Source: an uncultured Lachnospiraceae bacterium
GTDB taxonomy: Bacteria > Bacillota > Clostridia > Lachnospirales > Lachnospiraceae
DNA length: 34,655 nucleotides
Assembly: GCA_910585215.1 (NCBI GenBank)
Contig: CAJUDQ010000015.1
Coordinates: 1 to 34,655, forward strand
Reading direction: 5' to 3'
Positions within the stretch are counted from its first letter, which is position 1, and every line of letters starts with the position of its first letter. Made by a program: the position numbers and the translations under genes. Positions 13,839-23,239 of the stretch are shown in pieces. The notes under the pieces were generated by a model. It ran no database searches. It was not told the origin of the DNA and saw only the letters and a list, made by a program, of their open reading frames with translations.

Positions 13839-16048
13839 CAAATTCCATTCCTTTCACTCATTGGAATAAATGTATGCTGAATCTCATTGTTTTTTAGTGC
13901 TGCTGCCCGTTCCTTTGCTTCTTTACAAAAATAATCCTGAGAAGACAATGCTGTTTTTCCTCTCTTATCCAGCTTTTCATAGCTTCCGTCTGCTTTCATT
14001 ACATGTGCTTTTAAAGTATCTGCAAGCTGAATATTTAAAATATGAATCACTTCTGCTTTTAATTTTTCATCTTCTACCGGAAACAAAATTTCTACTCTCT
14101 TATCCAGATTTCTTGGCATCCAATCCGCGCTTCCCATATAAATTTCTTCATATCCTCTGTTATGAAAATAAAAAATTCTGCTGTGCTCCAGAAAATTGCC
14201 CACAATAGAACGGACAGAAATATTTTCACTTAAACCCTCTACTCCGGCTTTCAGACAACAGATTCCCCGAATAATCAAATCAACCTTTACTCCGGCAGCA
14301 CTTGCTTCATATAATAAATCAATAATTTCCCTGTCACACAGCGAATTCATCTTTGCTACAATAAAAGCTTCCTTCCCCTCCTGTGCTGCATGGATTTCTC
14401 TTCTGATTAAGTGCTCAAATTTATCACGGAGCCATAATGGTGCAAGCGCCAGCTTATTCCAGCCCGCCGGCTCGGAATAACCGGACAGCATATTAAAGAC
14501 CGCTGTCGCATCCTCTCCGACTGCCTGCTTGCAGGTAAATAATCCCATATCTGTATACAGTTTTGCCGTAGAATCATTATAATTACCAGTTGCAAGATGT
14601 ACATACCGTTTGATTCCGTCTTCTTCACTGCGTACGACCAGAGTAATCTTACTGTGAGTTTTTAACCCCTTTAAACCATAAATTACATGACAGCCTGCTT
14701 TTTCCAGCATTTTGGCCCAGTTAATATTGTTTTCCTCATCAAATCTTGCCTTTAATTCCACCAGTACAGACACCTGTTTTCCATTTTCCGCTGCCTGTGC
14801 CAGAGAGGCAATAATCGGAGAATGTCCGCTGACTCTGTAAAGCGTCTGCTTGATTGCAAGCACCTTCGGGTCTCTTGCCGCCTGTTTTACAAAATCCACT
14901 ACAGGGTCAAAGGTCTGATATGGGTGATGCAGCAAAATATCTCCTCTACTGATTTGAGCAAAAATATCTTCCTCCGGATGAATCGCCGGATTTGGCTGTG
15001 GAACAAATTTTGGTGCCTTTAATTTCTGAAATCCGTCCATACCATAAAGCTTCATAAAAAAGGTAAAATCCAAAGGCCCATTTATAAAAAAGATATCATT
15101 GTCATTTACTCCCAATTCCTCTTTTAAAATGCCAAGAAGCCTTTTGTCTACCTTATCCTCTATTTCCAGACGGATTGCTTCGCCCCACTGACGTTTTTTT
15201 AACTGCTTTTCTATTTCCTTTAACAAATCCTCCGCATCGTCTTCATCAATTGTAAGGTCTGCATTTCTCATTACTCTGTATGGGTGGGCACATACTACCT
15301 TATAATTCATAAACAATTTATCGATATGACGCTCAATAATTTCCTCCAGAAGAATCACAGTGGTCTGTCCTTCTTCTTCTGAAGGAATTGTTACCACTCT
15401 TGGCAAAACTGCCGGAACCTGCACAGTTGCAAATTCCAGCACAGGTTTTTTCTCCTTTTTATTTTCTTCCTTTTTTCCATCCTTTTCCTTGTTTTCTTTT
15501 TCCTTGTTTTCTCTTTCTTTTTTCCGATTTTCCACTTTCTCTCTCAGTTCCTCTTTCTCCTCCAGAAGAGCAGCAATATTCAGAGATTTGTTGCGGATAA
15601 GCGGAAATGGCCTTGAAGAATCTACCGCCATCGGTGTTAATACTGGATAAATATTTTCATCAAAATACTGGTCTACATATTTTTTCTGTTCTCCATTCAG
15701 TGCTTCATGTTTATCAATTACAATAAACCCTTCATTTTTTAATGCCGGTATCAGAGAACGATTATAAGTGGAATACTGAAGATTTACAAATTCATGCGTT
15801 TCATCAAGAATCGCTGAAATCTGCTCCTTTGGGGTCATTCCTGCAATATCCTTTTTATTAAAATCGGCATGGACCATATCCTTTAAAGATGCAACTCTTA
15901 CCATAAAAAATTCGTCCAGATTCGAAGAGGTAATGCTTAAAAACTTCAGGCGTTCAAATAAAGGATTCGTTTTGTCCCTTGCCTCTGACAATATTCGATA
16001 ATTAAAATCCAGCCAGCTTAACTCTCTGTTTGTATATCTGTCATTCAT
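13838..16048 (-). CDS. ppk1: Polyphosphate kinase 1
   Basis: PPK1 makes inorganic polyphosphate reversibly from the terminal phosphate of ATP. The N-domain starts NRELSWLDFNYRIL. The two catalytic histidines lie in the phospholipase D-like halves: H465 in GLKTHSKITLVVR (the autophosphorylated residue) and H622 in EHSRIFYFHNRG. GSADWMPRNLDKRVE follows as in the family. At 736 residues it is slightly longer than usual because of a roughly 40-residue Lys/Glu-rich insert (162-202, KKERENKEKENKEKDGKK) in the region before VLEFATVQVPAVLPR. I chose the ATG at 16048 because AAGGAG lies 8 nt upstream. It is cotranscribed with ppx above (about 30 nt apart) and the PHP gene below. Confidence 0.95.
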   Translation of the reverse strand: MNDRYTNRELSWLDFNYRILSEARDKTNPLFERLKFLSITSSNLDEFFMVRVASLKDMVHADFNKKDIAGMTPKEQISAILDETHEFVNLQYSTYNRSLIPALKNEGFIVIDKHEALNGEQKKYVDQYFDENIYPVLTPMAVDSSRPFPLIRNKSLNIAALLEEKEELREKVENRKKERENKEKENKEKDGKKEENKKEKKPVLEFATVQVPAVLPRVVTIPSEEEGQTTVILLEEIIERHIDKLFMNYKVVCAHPYRVMRNADLTIDEDDAEDLLKEIEKQLKKRQWGEAIRLEIEDKVDKRLLGILKEELGVNDNDIFFINGPLDFTFFMKLYGMDGFQKLKAPKFVPQPNPAIHPEEDIFAQISRGDILLHHPYQTFDPVVDFVKQAARDPKVLAIKQTLYRVSGHSPIIASLAQAAENGKQVSVLVELKARFDEENNINWAKMLEKAGCHVIYGLKGLKTHSKITLVVRSEEDGIKRYVHLATGNYNDSTAKLYTDMGLFTCKQAVGEDATAVFNMLSGYSEPAGWNKLALAPLWLRDKFEHLIRREIHAAQEGKEAFIVAKMNSLCDREIIDLLYEASAAGVKVDLIIRGICCLKAGVEGLSENISVRSIVGNFLEHSRIFYFHNRGYEEIYMGSADWMPRNLDKRVEILFPVEDEKLKAEVIHILNIQLADTLKAHVMKADGSYEKLDKRGKTALSSQDYFCKEAKERAAALKNNEIQHTFIPMSERNGI

Positions 16049-16079
16049 AAAATACTCCTTTCCTGTTCCATATTCCATA

Positions 16080-17588
16080 TTAATGAAGAAACTTTTTCTG
16101 TTTAATCACCGGTTTTATGCCATAAACCTCTTCAAAAAACTCTGCTTTATCCACAAACAATCCCTTTTCGAGTGTAATATCTTCTTTTGTTTTTGTATGA
16201 ATCATAAGCTCTCTGCCTTTTAATTCCAGCCGGCAGTCAGACATTTTCTGTTTATGACTTCTGTCCAGCGCGTTTGCAACCCGAAGAATCGCGGTCAGTT
16301 TAATTACTGTAAGATTCATACCGGCAGGCATTTTTACAGTATTATATTTTACAATTTCTGCAAGCATTTCCCTTTCTCTGTGGGACAGTCCAATAATCTC
16401 CGTTGCCATAATAATATGATAGGAACATTCCGCCGCATCATGAATACTGATATATTTTCCACAATCATGAAGCATTGCTGCCAGTTCCAAAAGCAGACGT
16501 TCTTTTCCGGAAAGACCATGTATCTTTTTGGTTTCATCAAAAATCTGCAGAGCTATTTCTTTAATAAATTGTATATGTGCGGAATTTCCCTTATATCTTT
16601 TTGAGATTCCTCTCACTTCATTTAAAATATCTGCATTAAAATCATATTTTCCCGAAACCTTTTTCTTTCTTATGCCGTAATCCATGGCGATTCCATCACA
16701 GATATCCGTTCCAGGAACCCAGAGCTTCTTTGAACCCACAACCTCAATAAATCTTCCATAGATTCTGGCGCATGGAATTAAAATCGTGGCCTGTTCTCTT
16801 GTCACTTGAAGCTCTCTTGCAATTTCTGCATGACTTTTGGACCCCAGCATTTTATATCTTCCCATAAAATCCTCAGTAGTCATCAGCCGGTTAAATTCAC
16901 CGGTATCTTTATTTTTTGTAAACAATGTAATCTGTTCACCGGTGGCAATAATATTATCAATCGCTTTATCCTTAATAAACATTCTCTTAAAGGTCTGCAA
17001 ATCGTTATTAATCAATTCATCCAGCAGAATATCAAAATGGCTCATATTTTCACTTAAATTCAGCAACAATTCCCGAATTCTCATGGAACCGATTTTAATA
17101 TTTTGAGTAGAAGCAATATTTTTTTTATCCAATATGGAAATTTGAATACTTCCTGCCCCTACATCAACAATGGCTGTATTCCCTTTACTGAATGCTTCAA
17201 ATTCTTCCGGATACATGGTCAATGCCTTATAAGCCAGAAGTCTCTGTTCCGAATTGCTTATAATTTTTACATTCAGGCCTGTTCTTACCTTTATTCTGTC
17301 CAGTATAATCTCCGCATTTTCTGCTTCCCGAATCCCGCTGGTCGCATATGCCTCATAATCATGAATCTGATACTCTTCGAATATTTTTGTAAACCCTTCC
17401 AGAACATCACACATTTTTTCTATGGTTTCAAAACTGATTTTCTGTTCTGTATAGGTTTCCCGCCCAAGCTCCATAACATATCTTATATTGTTTAAAACCC
17501 TTACTTTTTTTCTTGATGTCAGCTCATAAATTTTTAACATCAGCTCATAAGAACCGATATTAATCGCTGCAAATCTGGTTACTGCCAT
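16080..17588 (-). CDS. ppx: Ppx/GppA-family phosphatase with C-terminal HD domain
   Basis: The 502-residue protein has the two actin-like ASKHA domains of exopolyphosphatase/guanosine pentaphosphatase (1-305) and a C-terminal HD-type domain (about 320-500, AAMLHDCGKYISIHDA with H374-D375). Family motifs are recognisable but altered. The first loop is INIGSYELMLK (where DIGSNS is common) and the second is DVGAGSIQIS (142-151, where D-I-G-G-G-S-x-E is common). The probable catalytic glutamate is E114 in SNSEQRLLAYKAL. Position next to ppk argues for polyphosphate breakdown. Cleavage of pppGpp is the alternative. The ribosome site AAGGAG lies 11 nt from the ATG. No clear promoter was found in the 108 nt upstream. 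Confidence 0.85.
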   Translation of the reverse strand: MAVTRFAAINIGSYELMLKIYELTSRKKVRVLNNIRYVMELGRETYTEQKISFETIEKMCDVLEGFTKIFEEYQIHDYEAYATSGIREAENAEIILDRIKVRTGLNVKIISNSEQRLLAYKALTMYPEEFEAFSKGNTAIVDVGAGSIQISILDKKNIASTQNIKIGSMRIRELLLNLSENMSHFDILLDELINNDLQTFKRMFIKDKAIDNIIATGEQITLFTKNKDTGEFNRLMTTEDFMGRYKMLGSKSHAEIARELQVTREQATILIPCARIYGRFIEVVGSKKLWVPGTDICDGIAMDYGIRKKKVSGKYDFNADILNEVRGISKRYKGNSAHIQFIKEIALQIFDETKKIHGLSGKERLLLELAAMLHDCGKYISIHDAAECSYHIIMATEIIGLSHREREMLAEIVKYNTVKMPAGMNLTVIKLTAILRVANALDRSHKQKMSDCRLELKGRELMIHTKTKEDITLEKGLFVDKAEFFEEVYGIKPVIKQKKFLH

Positions 17589-17696
17589 AAATCACTGTTT
17601 CTCCTTTCTCATATCATCTGTTATGTGTAACAAACCGTTAAATGCCATTTCCTGTCTACAATGAAAATTCGGATCGTGTCCATTTGTTCTGCTGTT

Positions 17697-18881
17697 TTAT
17701 AATACAACAGCCAAAGTTTCCTTCTCTTCTGGCATTAAACATGTATAATTTCCCAAAATTTTAAAATTGATTGCCTCTTCGTCAATTCCACGCAGAGCAT
17801 TTTTTACTGCCGCATCTCCCAGTTTTCCGGTAAAATCCAGAAAAAACCGATATTCCCAGTTTCTTCCTTCAATTGGTCTTGATTCTATCTTTGTCATATT
17901 AAGATTATTGTAAATAAAATGTGAAAGCATTTCATATAAAGAACCGCTTTCATGAGCAATTTCAAACGCAATGCTTATTTTATCCGCACCATGTAAATAT
18001 ACCTTGTCTCTTCCCACAATCACAAACCTTGTTGTATTCAAATTGTTATCCTGTATACCCTGCTCCAATATATTCAGCCCATAGATTTTTGCGGCATGTC
18101 TGCTGGCAATTGCCGCCTGCGTAATATCTCTGTCCTCAAGAACCTTCTTTGCACTGACGGCCGTATTGCTTACACTGATTTGCTGCCAGTCCTTATGTCT
18201 GTATAAATATCCCTCACTCTGCATTAACGCCTGAGGGTGTGAATAAACCTTTTGAATATCTGAAATTTTTGCGCCAAAAAGTCCTATCAGCGCATGTTCT
18301 ACTTTCAGAAATACTTCTCCGACAATATAATTATCATATTCCATTAACAAATCATACACCTGTGTCACAGAGCCTGCTGTAGAATTTTCAATCGGAAGCA
18401 CCGCATACTCTGCCTTCCCTGATTTTACTTCTTCCATGGCATCCCTCCATGAAGGAACATGGTATGCATCTGCATTTTCTCCAAAACAGCACAAAGCCGC
18501 TTCATGGGCATAGGCGCCTTCCACACCCTGATAAACAACCTTTAGTCCTTCTTTCTTCAGCTGTTGTGTTTCTTTAAATTCTATGTCTTTCCTTATGCCA
18601 TATTCTGCCAGCATTTTATACTGCATTTTTCTGCTCATTGCCATAATCTGTCGAAACAGCTCACCGGAACTTTGTCTGTAAGTTTCATCCTTTGGAAGCT
18701 TTAAAATCTTTTCTATCTTTTGCTTTTCACGCTCTGTATCTAACACCTGCTTATGATTTTTTATTTTAAATTCTGCCACATCTTTACAAAGATTCATTCT
18801 TTCTTCAAATAATCGTACGATTTCTTCATCTACCAAATCAATCTTGTCTCTTATCTCTAATAAATCCATTTCAGCCGCCAA
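17697..18881 (-). CDS. pheA: Bifunctional chorismate mutase/prephenate dehydratase (P-protein)
   Basis: PheA turns chorismate to prephenate and then to phenylpyruvate, the committed route to phenylalanine. The 394 residues contain an AroQ-type chorismate mutase (about 5-95, LLEIRDKIDLVDEEIVRLFE) and a prephenate dehydratase (about 113-295). The dehydratase shows YQGVEGAYAHEAA, LPIENSTAGSV and the catalytic Thr in NLNTTRFVIVG. A C-terminal ACT domain (about 303-390) carries ESRPIEGRNWEYRFFLDF, whose ESRP segment binds phenylalanine for feedback inhibition. I favour a TTG start at 18881 because AAGGGA lies about 5 nt upstream. An ATG 12 nt inside is the alternative, but then the ribosome site is too distant. 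It is a single-gene unit with its own promoter. No T-box or leader peptide is evident. Confidence 0.93.
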   Translation of the reverse strand: MAAEMDLLEIRDKIDLVDEEIVRLFEERMNLCKDVAEFKIKNHKQVLDTEREKQKIEKILKLPKDETYRQSSGELFRQIMAMSRKMQYKMLAEYGIRKDIEFKETQQLKKEGLKVVYQGVEGAYAHEAALCCFGENADAYHVPSWRDAMEEVKSGKAEYAVLPIENSTAGSVTQVYDLLMEYDNYIVGEVFLKVEHALIGLFGAKISDIQKVYSHPQALMQSEGYLYRHKDWQQISVSNTAVSAKKVLEDRDITQAAIASRHAAKIYGLNILEQGIQDNNLNTTRFVIVGRDKVYLHGADKISIAFEIAHESGSLYEMLSHFIYNNLNMTKIESRPIEGRNWEYRFFLDFTGKLGDAAVKNALRGIDEEAINFKILGNYTCLMPEEKETLAVVL

Positions 18882-18920
18882 ATATCCCTTCTTGTATTTT
18901 ATTTTTTCTTAGTTATCTAC

Positions 18921-18949
18921 ATTTTATCATAAGATTCCGGTTTTTGAAA
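18921..18949 (-). promoter_or_regulatory. Probable sigma-A promoter of pheA
   Basis: On the minus strand, an extended -10 TGATAAAAT (hexamer at 18921-18926) with a weak -35 TTTCAA (18944-18949) 17 bp upstream. It lies about 40 nt above the start. Confidence 0.5.
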
Positions 18950-19010
18950 TATATTTCTGACAATATTCTTTTACTTTTCATTCAGAACAAATAAATCTAT
19001 GCTGTTGACA

Positions 19011-19050
19011 AAAAAGACAAGTTTCACTAAAATGAAACTTGTCTTTTTTT
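19011..19050 (-). terminator. Strong terminator after the PAS hybrid kinase gene
   Basis: A 16-bp perfect stem (AAAAAGACAAGTTTCA/TGAAACTTGTCTTTTT) with a 6-nt loop and T runs on both sides lies 17 nt past the kinase stop codon. It isolates the kinase transcript from pheA. Confidence 0.9.
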
Positions 19051-19066
19051 GTATATGAACCTCCCA

Positions 19067-22000
19067 TTAAGATTGAATCACCGCATCCAATGTCTCAAAC
19101 AAATTATCAATATCTATCGGCTTTGGAATATGCCCGTTCATCCCACACTTCAAAGCCTCCTGCTTATCCTCCTCAAAAGCATTTGCAGTCATAGCTATAA
19201 TCGGTATGGATGCCAGCTTTGGATTCTCCAGTCTGCGGATTTCTCTGGTTGCCTCATACCCATTCATCACCGGCATCTGAACATCCATAAGTACAAGCTG
19301 ATAATATCCTGGTTTTGATTTTTTCAACATATCTACAGCAATCTCTCCATTTCCTGCAATTTCTGTAGAAAAACCTGCATCCCCCAAAATAGCAGCGGCA
19401 ATCTCCTGATTCATCTCAACATCCTCTGCCAGAAGAATACGCCCTGCATGACGCTTTGATATACCGCCTGCAGGCTTTGTTTCTTTTTTCTCCTCGGGAT
19501 TAATTACAGAATGCAGACAGCTTCTGAGTTCTGACAAAAACAGCGGTTTTCTGCAAAATGCCGTAACTCCTGCCTCTTTTGCCTCTATTTCAATATCCGA
19601 CCAGTCATATGCAGTTAAAATAATAACTGGTACATTTTCGCCCATTTCTTTTCGAATCCTGCGGGTTACCTCCACTCCATTCATATCTGGCAGCAGCCAG
19701 TCAACAATATAGATATAAAAATCATCTTTGCGCATAGCTGCCTGATGTGTACGAAGTACCGCTTCTTTGCCGGATAAGGTCCATTCCGCACGCATACCCA
19801 GCTGTCCAAGCATATAAGATACACTGTCACAGGTGTTAAAATCATCATCAACCACAAGTGCCCTGCAATTCTTCAACTCCAGTATTTCCTGCGGTTCTGT
19901 CGAACCATGATACAGACGAAATGGAAACGTGACAAGAAATTCTGTCCCCTCATTCAGCTTACTTTTTACCTCAATTGTACCATTCATCATTTCCACAATA
20001 TTTTTGGTAATCGCCATGCCAAGTCCTGTTCCCTGTATACCACTAATCGTTGAATTCTGTTCCCGTTCAAACGGCTCAAAAATATGCTCGACAAATTCCT
20101 CACTCATGCCAATCCCATTATCCCGAATACAAAATTCATAAGTAGCATATCCTTTCAATGAACCTGGCTTTTCTGTAATTCTTAAACTGACCATACCTCC
20201 GGCACTTGTATATTTGACAGAATTGCTTAACAAATTTAAAAGGACCTGATTTAACCGAAGCTTATCACAGAAAATATCCTCGTCAAACACATCTACGGTA
20301 TCAATCTGAAGTTCAAGCTGCTTTGCATGAATATCCGCCTGCAAAATATTGTGCAGGCCATGCAGAATATCCGGCAGACTGCATGGCTTCTCCTCCAGAT
20401 GTATCTTTCCGCTTTCAATATGACTCATATCCAAAACATCGTTAATCAGACTTAACAGATGATTTCCAGAGGTCATAATTTTTTTCAAATATTCCTCCAC
20501 CTGCTCCCTGTTATCAATATGAGAAATTGCAAGATTTGTAAACCCCACAATTGCATTCATTGGAGTACGGATATCATGGGACATATTGGAAAGAAAAATA
20601 CTTTTTGCCTTATTTGCCTTATTTGCCTGCATAAGCGCACCTTCAAGCAGGCTCTTCTGTTCCATTTCACTGCGGATTTCTCCATCCACACTGCGGATTC
20701 CCAAAACTACTCCATGATTAATATCCCATGTTCCTGCACGTACCACCTTCATTTGAAAATATGTAATCTGATTGTTTTTATAAATACGATAATTTACATA
20801 ATTCAGATTCTTTTCTGCCAGCTCTTTTTTTAATGTATTTGGAGAGCAAAATTCACGAAGCATCTCCTTATCCTCTTCATATACCATTTGTTGAATATAA
20901 TTTTTCATACTCTCCTCTAACGATATATATCCTTTAAAAATAAAATGGCTTCCATCGTTATTGTCTTCAGTACTACGAAGCGGGATGCCCATCCCTGTAT
21001 CAAGGTCAAAAAAGCATACCAGATTATAATCAATACTTAACGCCTGAATCAGCTCCATTTGATGCCGTTTATTCTTTTTCTCCTGAAGTTTCTGTTCCGT
21101 GCAATCCAGAAGAAAGCGCTGACAGATAAGTTCTCCGTTTTCCATTAAAAGCTTGGCATTTCCCATAATATGCAGGATTTCTCCATTTTTATGCTGCACA
21201 CAATATTCTACACTGACGCTGTCTCCTTCCTTTTGCAGAGACCTGATTTTTTCCCGAAGTTTTTCTTTGTCTTCTTCTAATACAGAGGCTGCTATCAAAT
21301 CAAATCCTTTTATCATTAGCTCGTCCGGAGATTCGTATCCCAAAATCTTCAAAGCGGCTCTGTTTATGCTTAAAAGCTGTTTTCCGTCTATTGTATGGCG
21401 CATTACGCCGCAGTCTATCGTAGTAAAAATTGTTTCCAGCGTTTTATTTTTTTTGATAATTTCCTGCTCATAGGCACGCTCCTGTGTCACATCAATCGCT
21501 ACCCCTACAGTTCCCATTACACTTCCATCAATATCATACAATGGTGACTTATAAGTAGTAAGGGTTCTCATGCCATCTCCGGTTTTAATCACTTCCTCAG
21601 AGATACAGGTCTGCTTTTTACTCATAACCTCTCTCTCCGATTCAATACAGGCAGGGTCATCCTGTTCCACATCCCAGATATAAGCATGGCCACGGCCTTC
21701 TATCTGCTTTTTTGTCTTATTGACTGCTTTGCTGAAACTGTCATTTACTTTTTTATGAATCCCTTGTTTATCTTTATACCAGATAAGATTTGGAACATTG
21801 TTAATTGTAGCTTCAAGATACTGATTTGTCTGCCAGTAATCTTTTCTCATTTTACAATCCTGCTGCCATCTCAAAAAACGAAATTTCACTTCTTCCTCTG
21901 ACATTGGCATAATCCAGATATCCTTTACCTCTGATAAACTGTCTGACAGGAGTGAAATCTGATTTCTGTCCAAAAGTAAAATCAATTCCGCCTCTTTTTT

Positions 22001-22213
22001 CTTATTTAATGTCAATAACTTTAATGCATCTTTTTCATCCATATCCTGCAAATCGGCCAGAATAACATCCGCCTTGGCTGTTAATTTTTCTTCTGGTCTA
22101 TTACTTTCATAAAACTCATGTGAAAAATGCTCCAGTGGAGACATTTCCTTTATTATTTCAAATACCCTGTGCTGGTACCCTGTCAAATAAAATTGTATAT
22201 GGCAACGATACAT
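19067..22213 (-). CDS. Cytoplasmic PAS hybrid histidine kinase with two receiver domains
   Basis: This 1048-residue kinase has no membrane segment. In order: an N-terminal receiver-like region (1-115, ADVILADLQDM, without a clear phospho-Asp) and three PAS-type sensor domains (about 130-245, 255-375, 390-515). Then come a HisKA dimerisation domain with H546 in LSNMSHDIRTPMNAIVGF, a HATPase (about 640-765; N664, DNGIGM, GTGLGMAI) and two receivers. Their phospho-acceptors are D838 in YIVDWLLPDMNG and D977 in LVLMDVQMPVMNG. It should sense an intracellular or redox/ligand signal and run a phosphorelay. No output protein is encoded next to it, so the partner is unknown. The start at 22213 follows AAGGAGGAGG. 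An upstream in-frame ATG (22276) lacks a ribosome site. It has its own promoter and terminator. Confidence 0.9.
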   Translation of the reverse strand: MYRCHIQFYLTGYQHRVFEIIKEMSPLEHFSHEFYESNRPEEKLTAKADVILADLQDMDEKDALKLLTLNKKKEAELILLLDRNQISLLSDSLSEVKDIWIMPMSEEEVKFRFLRWQQDCKMRKDYWQTNQYLEATINNVPNLIWYKDKQGIHKKVNDSFSKAVNKTKKQIEGRGHAYIWDVEQDDPACIESEREVMSKKQTCISEEVIKTGDGMRTLTTYKSPLYDIDGSVMGTVGVAIDVTQERAYEQEIIKKNKTLETIFTTIDCGVMRHTIDGKQLLSINRAALKILGYESPDELMIKGFDLIAASVLEEDKEKLREKIRSLQKEGDSVSVEYCVQHKNGEILHIMGNAKLLMENGELICQRFLLDCTEQKLQEKKNKRHQMELIQALSIDYNLVCFFDLDTGMGIPLRSTEDNNDGSHFIFKGYISLEESMKNYIQQMVYEEDKEMLREFCSPNTLKKELAEKNLNYVNYRIYKNNQITYFQMKVVRAGTWDINHGVVLGIRSVDGEIRSEMEQKSLLEGALMQANKANKAKSIFLSNMSHDIRTPMNAIVGFTNLAISHIDNREQVEEYLKKIMTSGNHLLSLINDVLDMSHIESGKIHLEEKPCSLPDILHGLHNILQADIHAKQLELQIDTVDVFDEDIFCDKLRLNQVLLNLLSNSVKYTSAGGMVSLRITEKPGSLKGYATYEFCIRDNGIGMSEEFVEHIFEPFEREQNSTISGIQGTGLGMAITKNIVEMMNGTIEVKSKLNEGTEFLVTFPFRLYHGSTEPQEILELKNCRALVVDDDFNTCDSVSYMLGQLGMRAEWTLSGKEAVLRTHQAAMRKDDFYIYIVDWLLPDMNGVEVTRRIRKEMGENVPVIILTAYDWSDIEIEAKEAGVTAFCRKPLFLSELRSCLHSVINPEEKKETKPAGGISKRHAGRILLAEDVEMNQEIAAAILGDAGFSTEIAGNGEIAVDMLKKSKPGYYQLVLMDVQMPVMNGYEATREIRRLENPKLASIPIIAMTANAFEEDKQEALKCGMNGHIPKPIDIDNLFETLDAVIQS

Positions 22214-22519
22214 AGCCTCCTCCTTATGTTTTGCTGTCCTTTTGCATAATGATGATTGTGCCTGCTGCTGTTTCATTCAGCAGAAATCAAAAATAACTTG
22301 CACATATTGCTATTCTAACAAGCATAAGCGAATATGTCAAACATTTTAAAAAATTTCACTTTTTCTTTGTGAACAGATTTTTTCATAAAGGAAATATAAA
22401 TCTCTCCCTGTATTTTTTGTCAAATAAAATACGATAAGAATTAATATAAAATGATAATTACAGTTGGCGACACAATATATGAAAAAGATTTATCTTGCAA
22501 AAATCAGATAGACTATTTT
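22214..22519. other. Intergenic region between the SIMPL and kinase genes
   Basis: This 306-nt stretch holds the kinase promoter (22312-22340), its leader with a short hairpin, and AT-rich sequence following the SIMPL gene. I see no gene or convincing terminator in the remainder. Confidence 0.55.
22312..22340 (-). promoter_or_regulatory. Near-consensus sigma-A promoter of the PAS hybrid kinase
   Basis: On the minus strand, TTGACA (22335-22340), a 17-bp spacer and TAGAAT (22312-22317). The leader is about 90 nt and includes a small hairpin CTGCTG/CAGCAG at 22265-22283. Confidence 0.8.
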
Positions 22520-23185
22520 TTATTCAATCTCCCATATTATAGTAACTGTATCACTTACCTCAATAGTATCCGGCTGAATATTGATATCATATCCAATACC
22601 ACATTCTTCCTGCATTGCTGCATACGGAACAGCCATTCGGTTTACTGGACTTGATGCAAAATGAATCTCCTCCCAGGAATAATCTATACAGATAATATTT
22701 CCAAGGGTAATTTCTGCTGCCTCTGCCAGTATTTTTGCTTTTTTCTTCGAATCCTCCACTGCTCTTTTTAACAGCATATTTTTTGCATCTTCTTCATTCT
22801 TTATTGTATATGTAATCTGAAACTCCGGTTTTGCCTGACAGTGTGACATGGCATATAATACTTTTCCCAAAAGCTGGTTGTCCGCTTCAAATTCTATTTT
22901 CATTTCATGGATAAATTTATAGCCTGCAAACTTCTTTTTCCACTCATTCTTTTTGTCACGATAATTTTCATATTCTGTATTGATATGAAATGACAAAGTT
23001 TTTAAATCCGCTTTTAAAAATCCCACTTTTTCAAAACAGAGCTTTAACTGCTCTGTCTGTTCTGACGACTGTCGCAGTGCTTCTTCATATTTTTCACATA
23101 CACCTTCCAGTTTCATAGATAATCGAATCAAATCCGGTTTAACAAAAACTGTTCCTTTACCTGTTACTTTAATTGTTTTTTCCAT
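22520..23185 (-). CDS. SIMPL-domain (DUF541) protein
   Basis: The 221-residue protein is a single SIMPL/DUF541 domain: it opens with IKVTGKGTVFVKPDLIRLSM, has the central LKTLSFHINTEYENYRDKK, and ends with DTIEVSDTVTIIWEIE. Many family members are periplasmic or surface proteins, but here no signal peptide is present, so it appears cytoplasmic. The biochemical function of the family is poorly known. Links to stress and signalling have been proposed for some members. It lies 54 nt below tatD on the same strand, without an obvious promoter between, so the two probably form one operon. The ribosome site is AAAGGA. Confidence 0.8.
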   Translation of the reverse strand: MEKTIKVTGKGTVFVKPDLIRLSMKLEGVCEKYEEALRQSSEQTEQLKLCFEKVGFLKADLKTLSFHINTEYENYRDKKNEWKKKFAGYKFIHEMKIEFEADNQLLGKVLYAMSHCQAKPEFQITYTIKNEEDAKNMLLKRAVEDSKKKAKILAEAAEITLGNIICIDYSWEEIHFASSPVNRMAVPYAAMQEECGIGYDINIQPDTIEVSDTVTIIWEIE

Positions 23186-23239
23186 TATTTATTCCTTTCT
23201 ATAATTATGATTTCTATATATGTTACTATTTTTTGTTTT

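Noticed and set aside
15360..15650. Ser/Phe-rich plus-strand open frame within ppk
   Set aside because: It is the complement of the Lys/Glu-rich insert of PPK and has no expression signals.
18882..19010. Possible T-box or leader-peptide attenuator of pheA
   Set aside because: No T-box core sequence, no run of Phe codons and no terminator hairpin lies between the promoter and the start codon.
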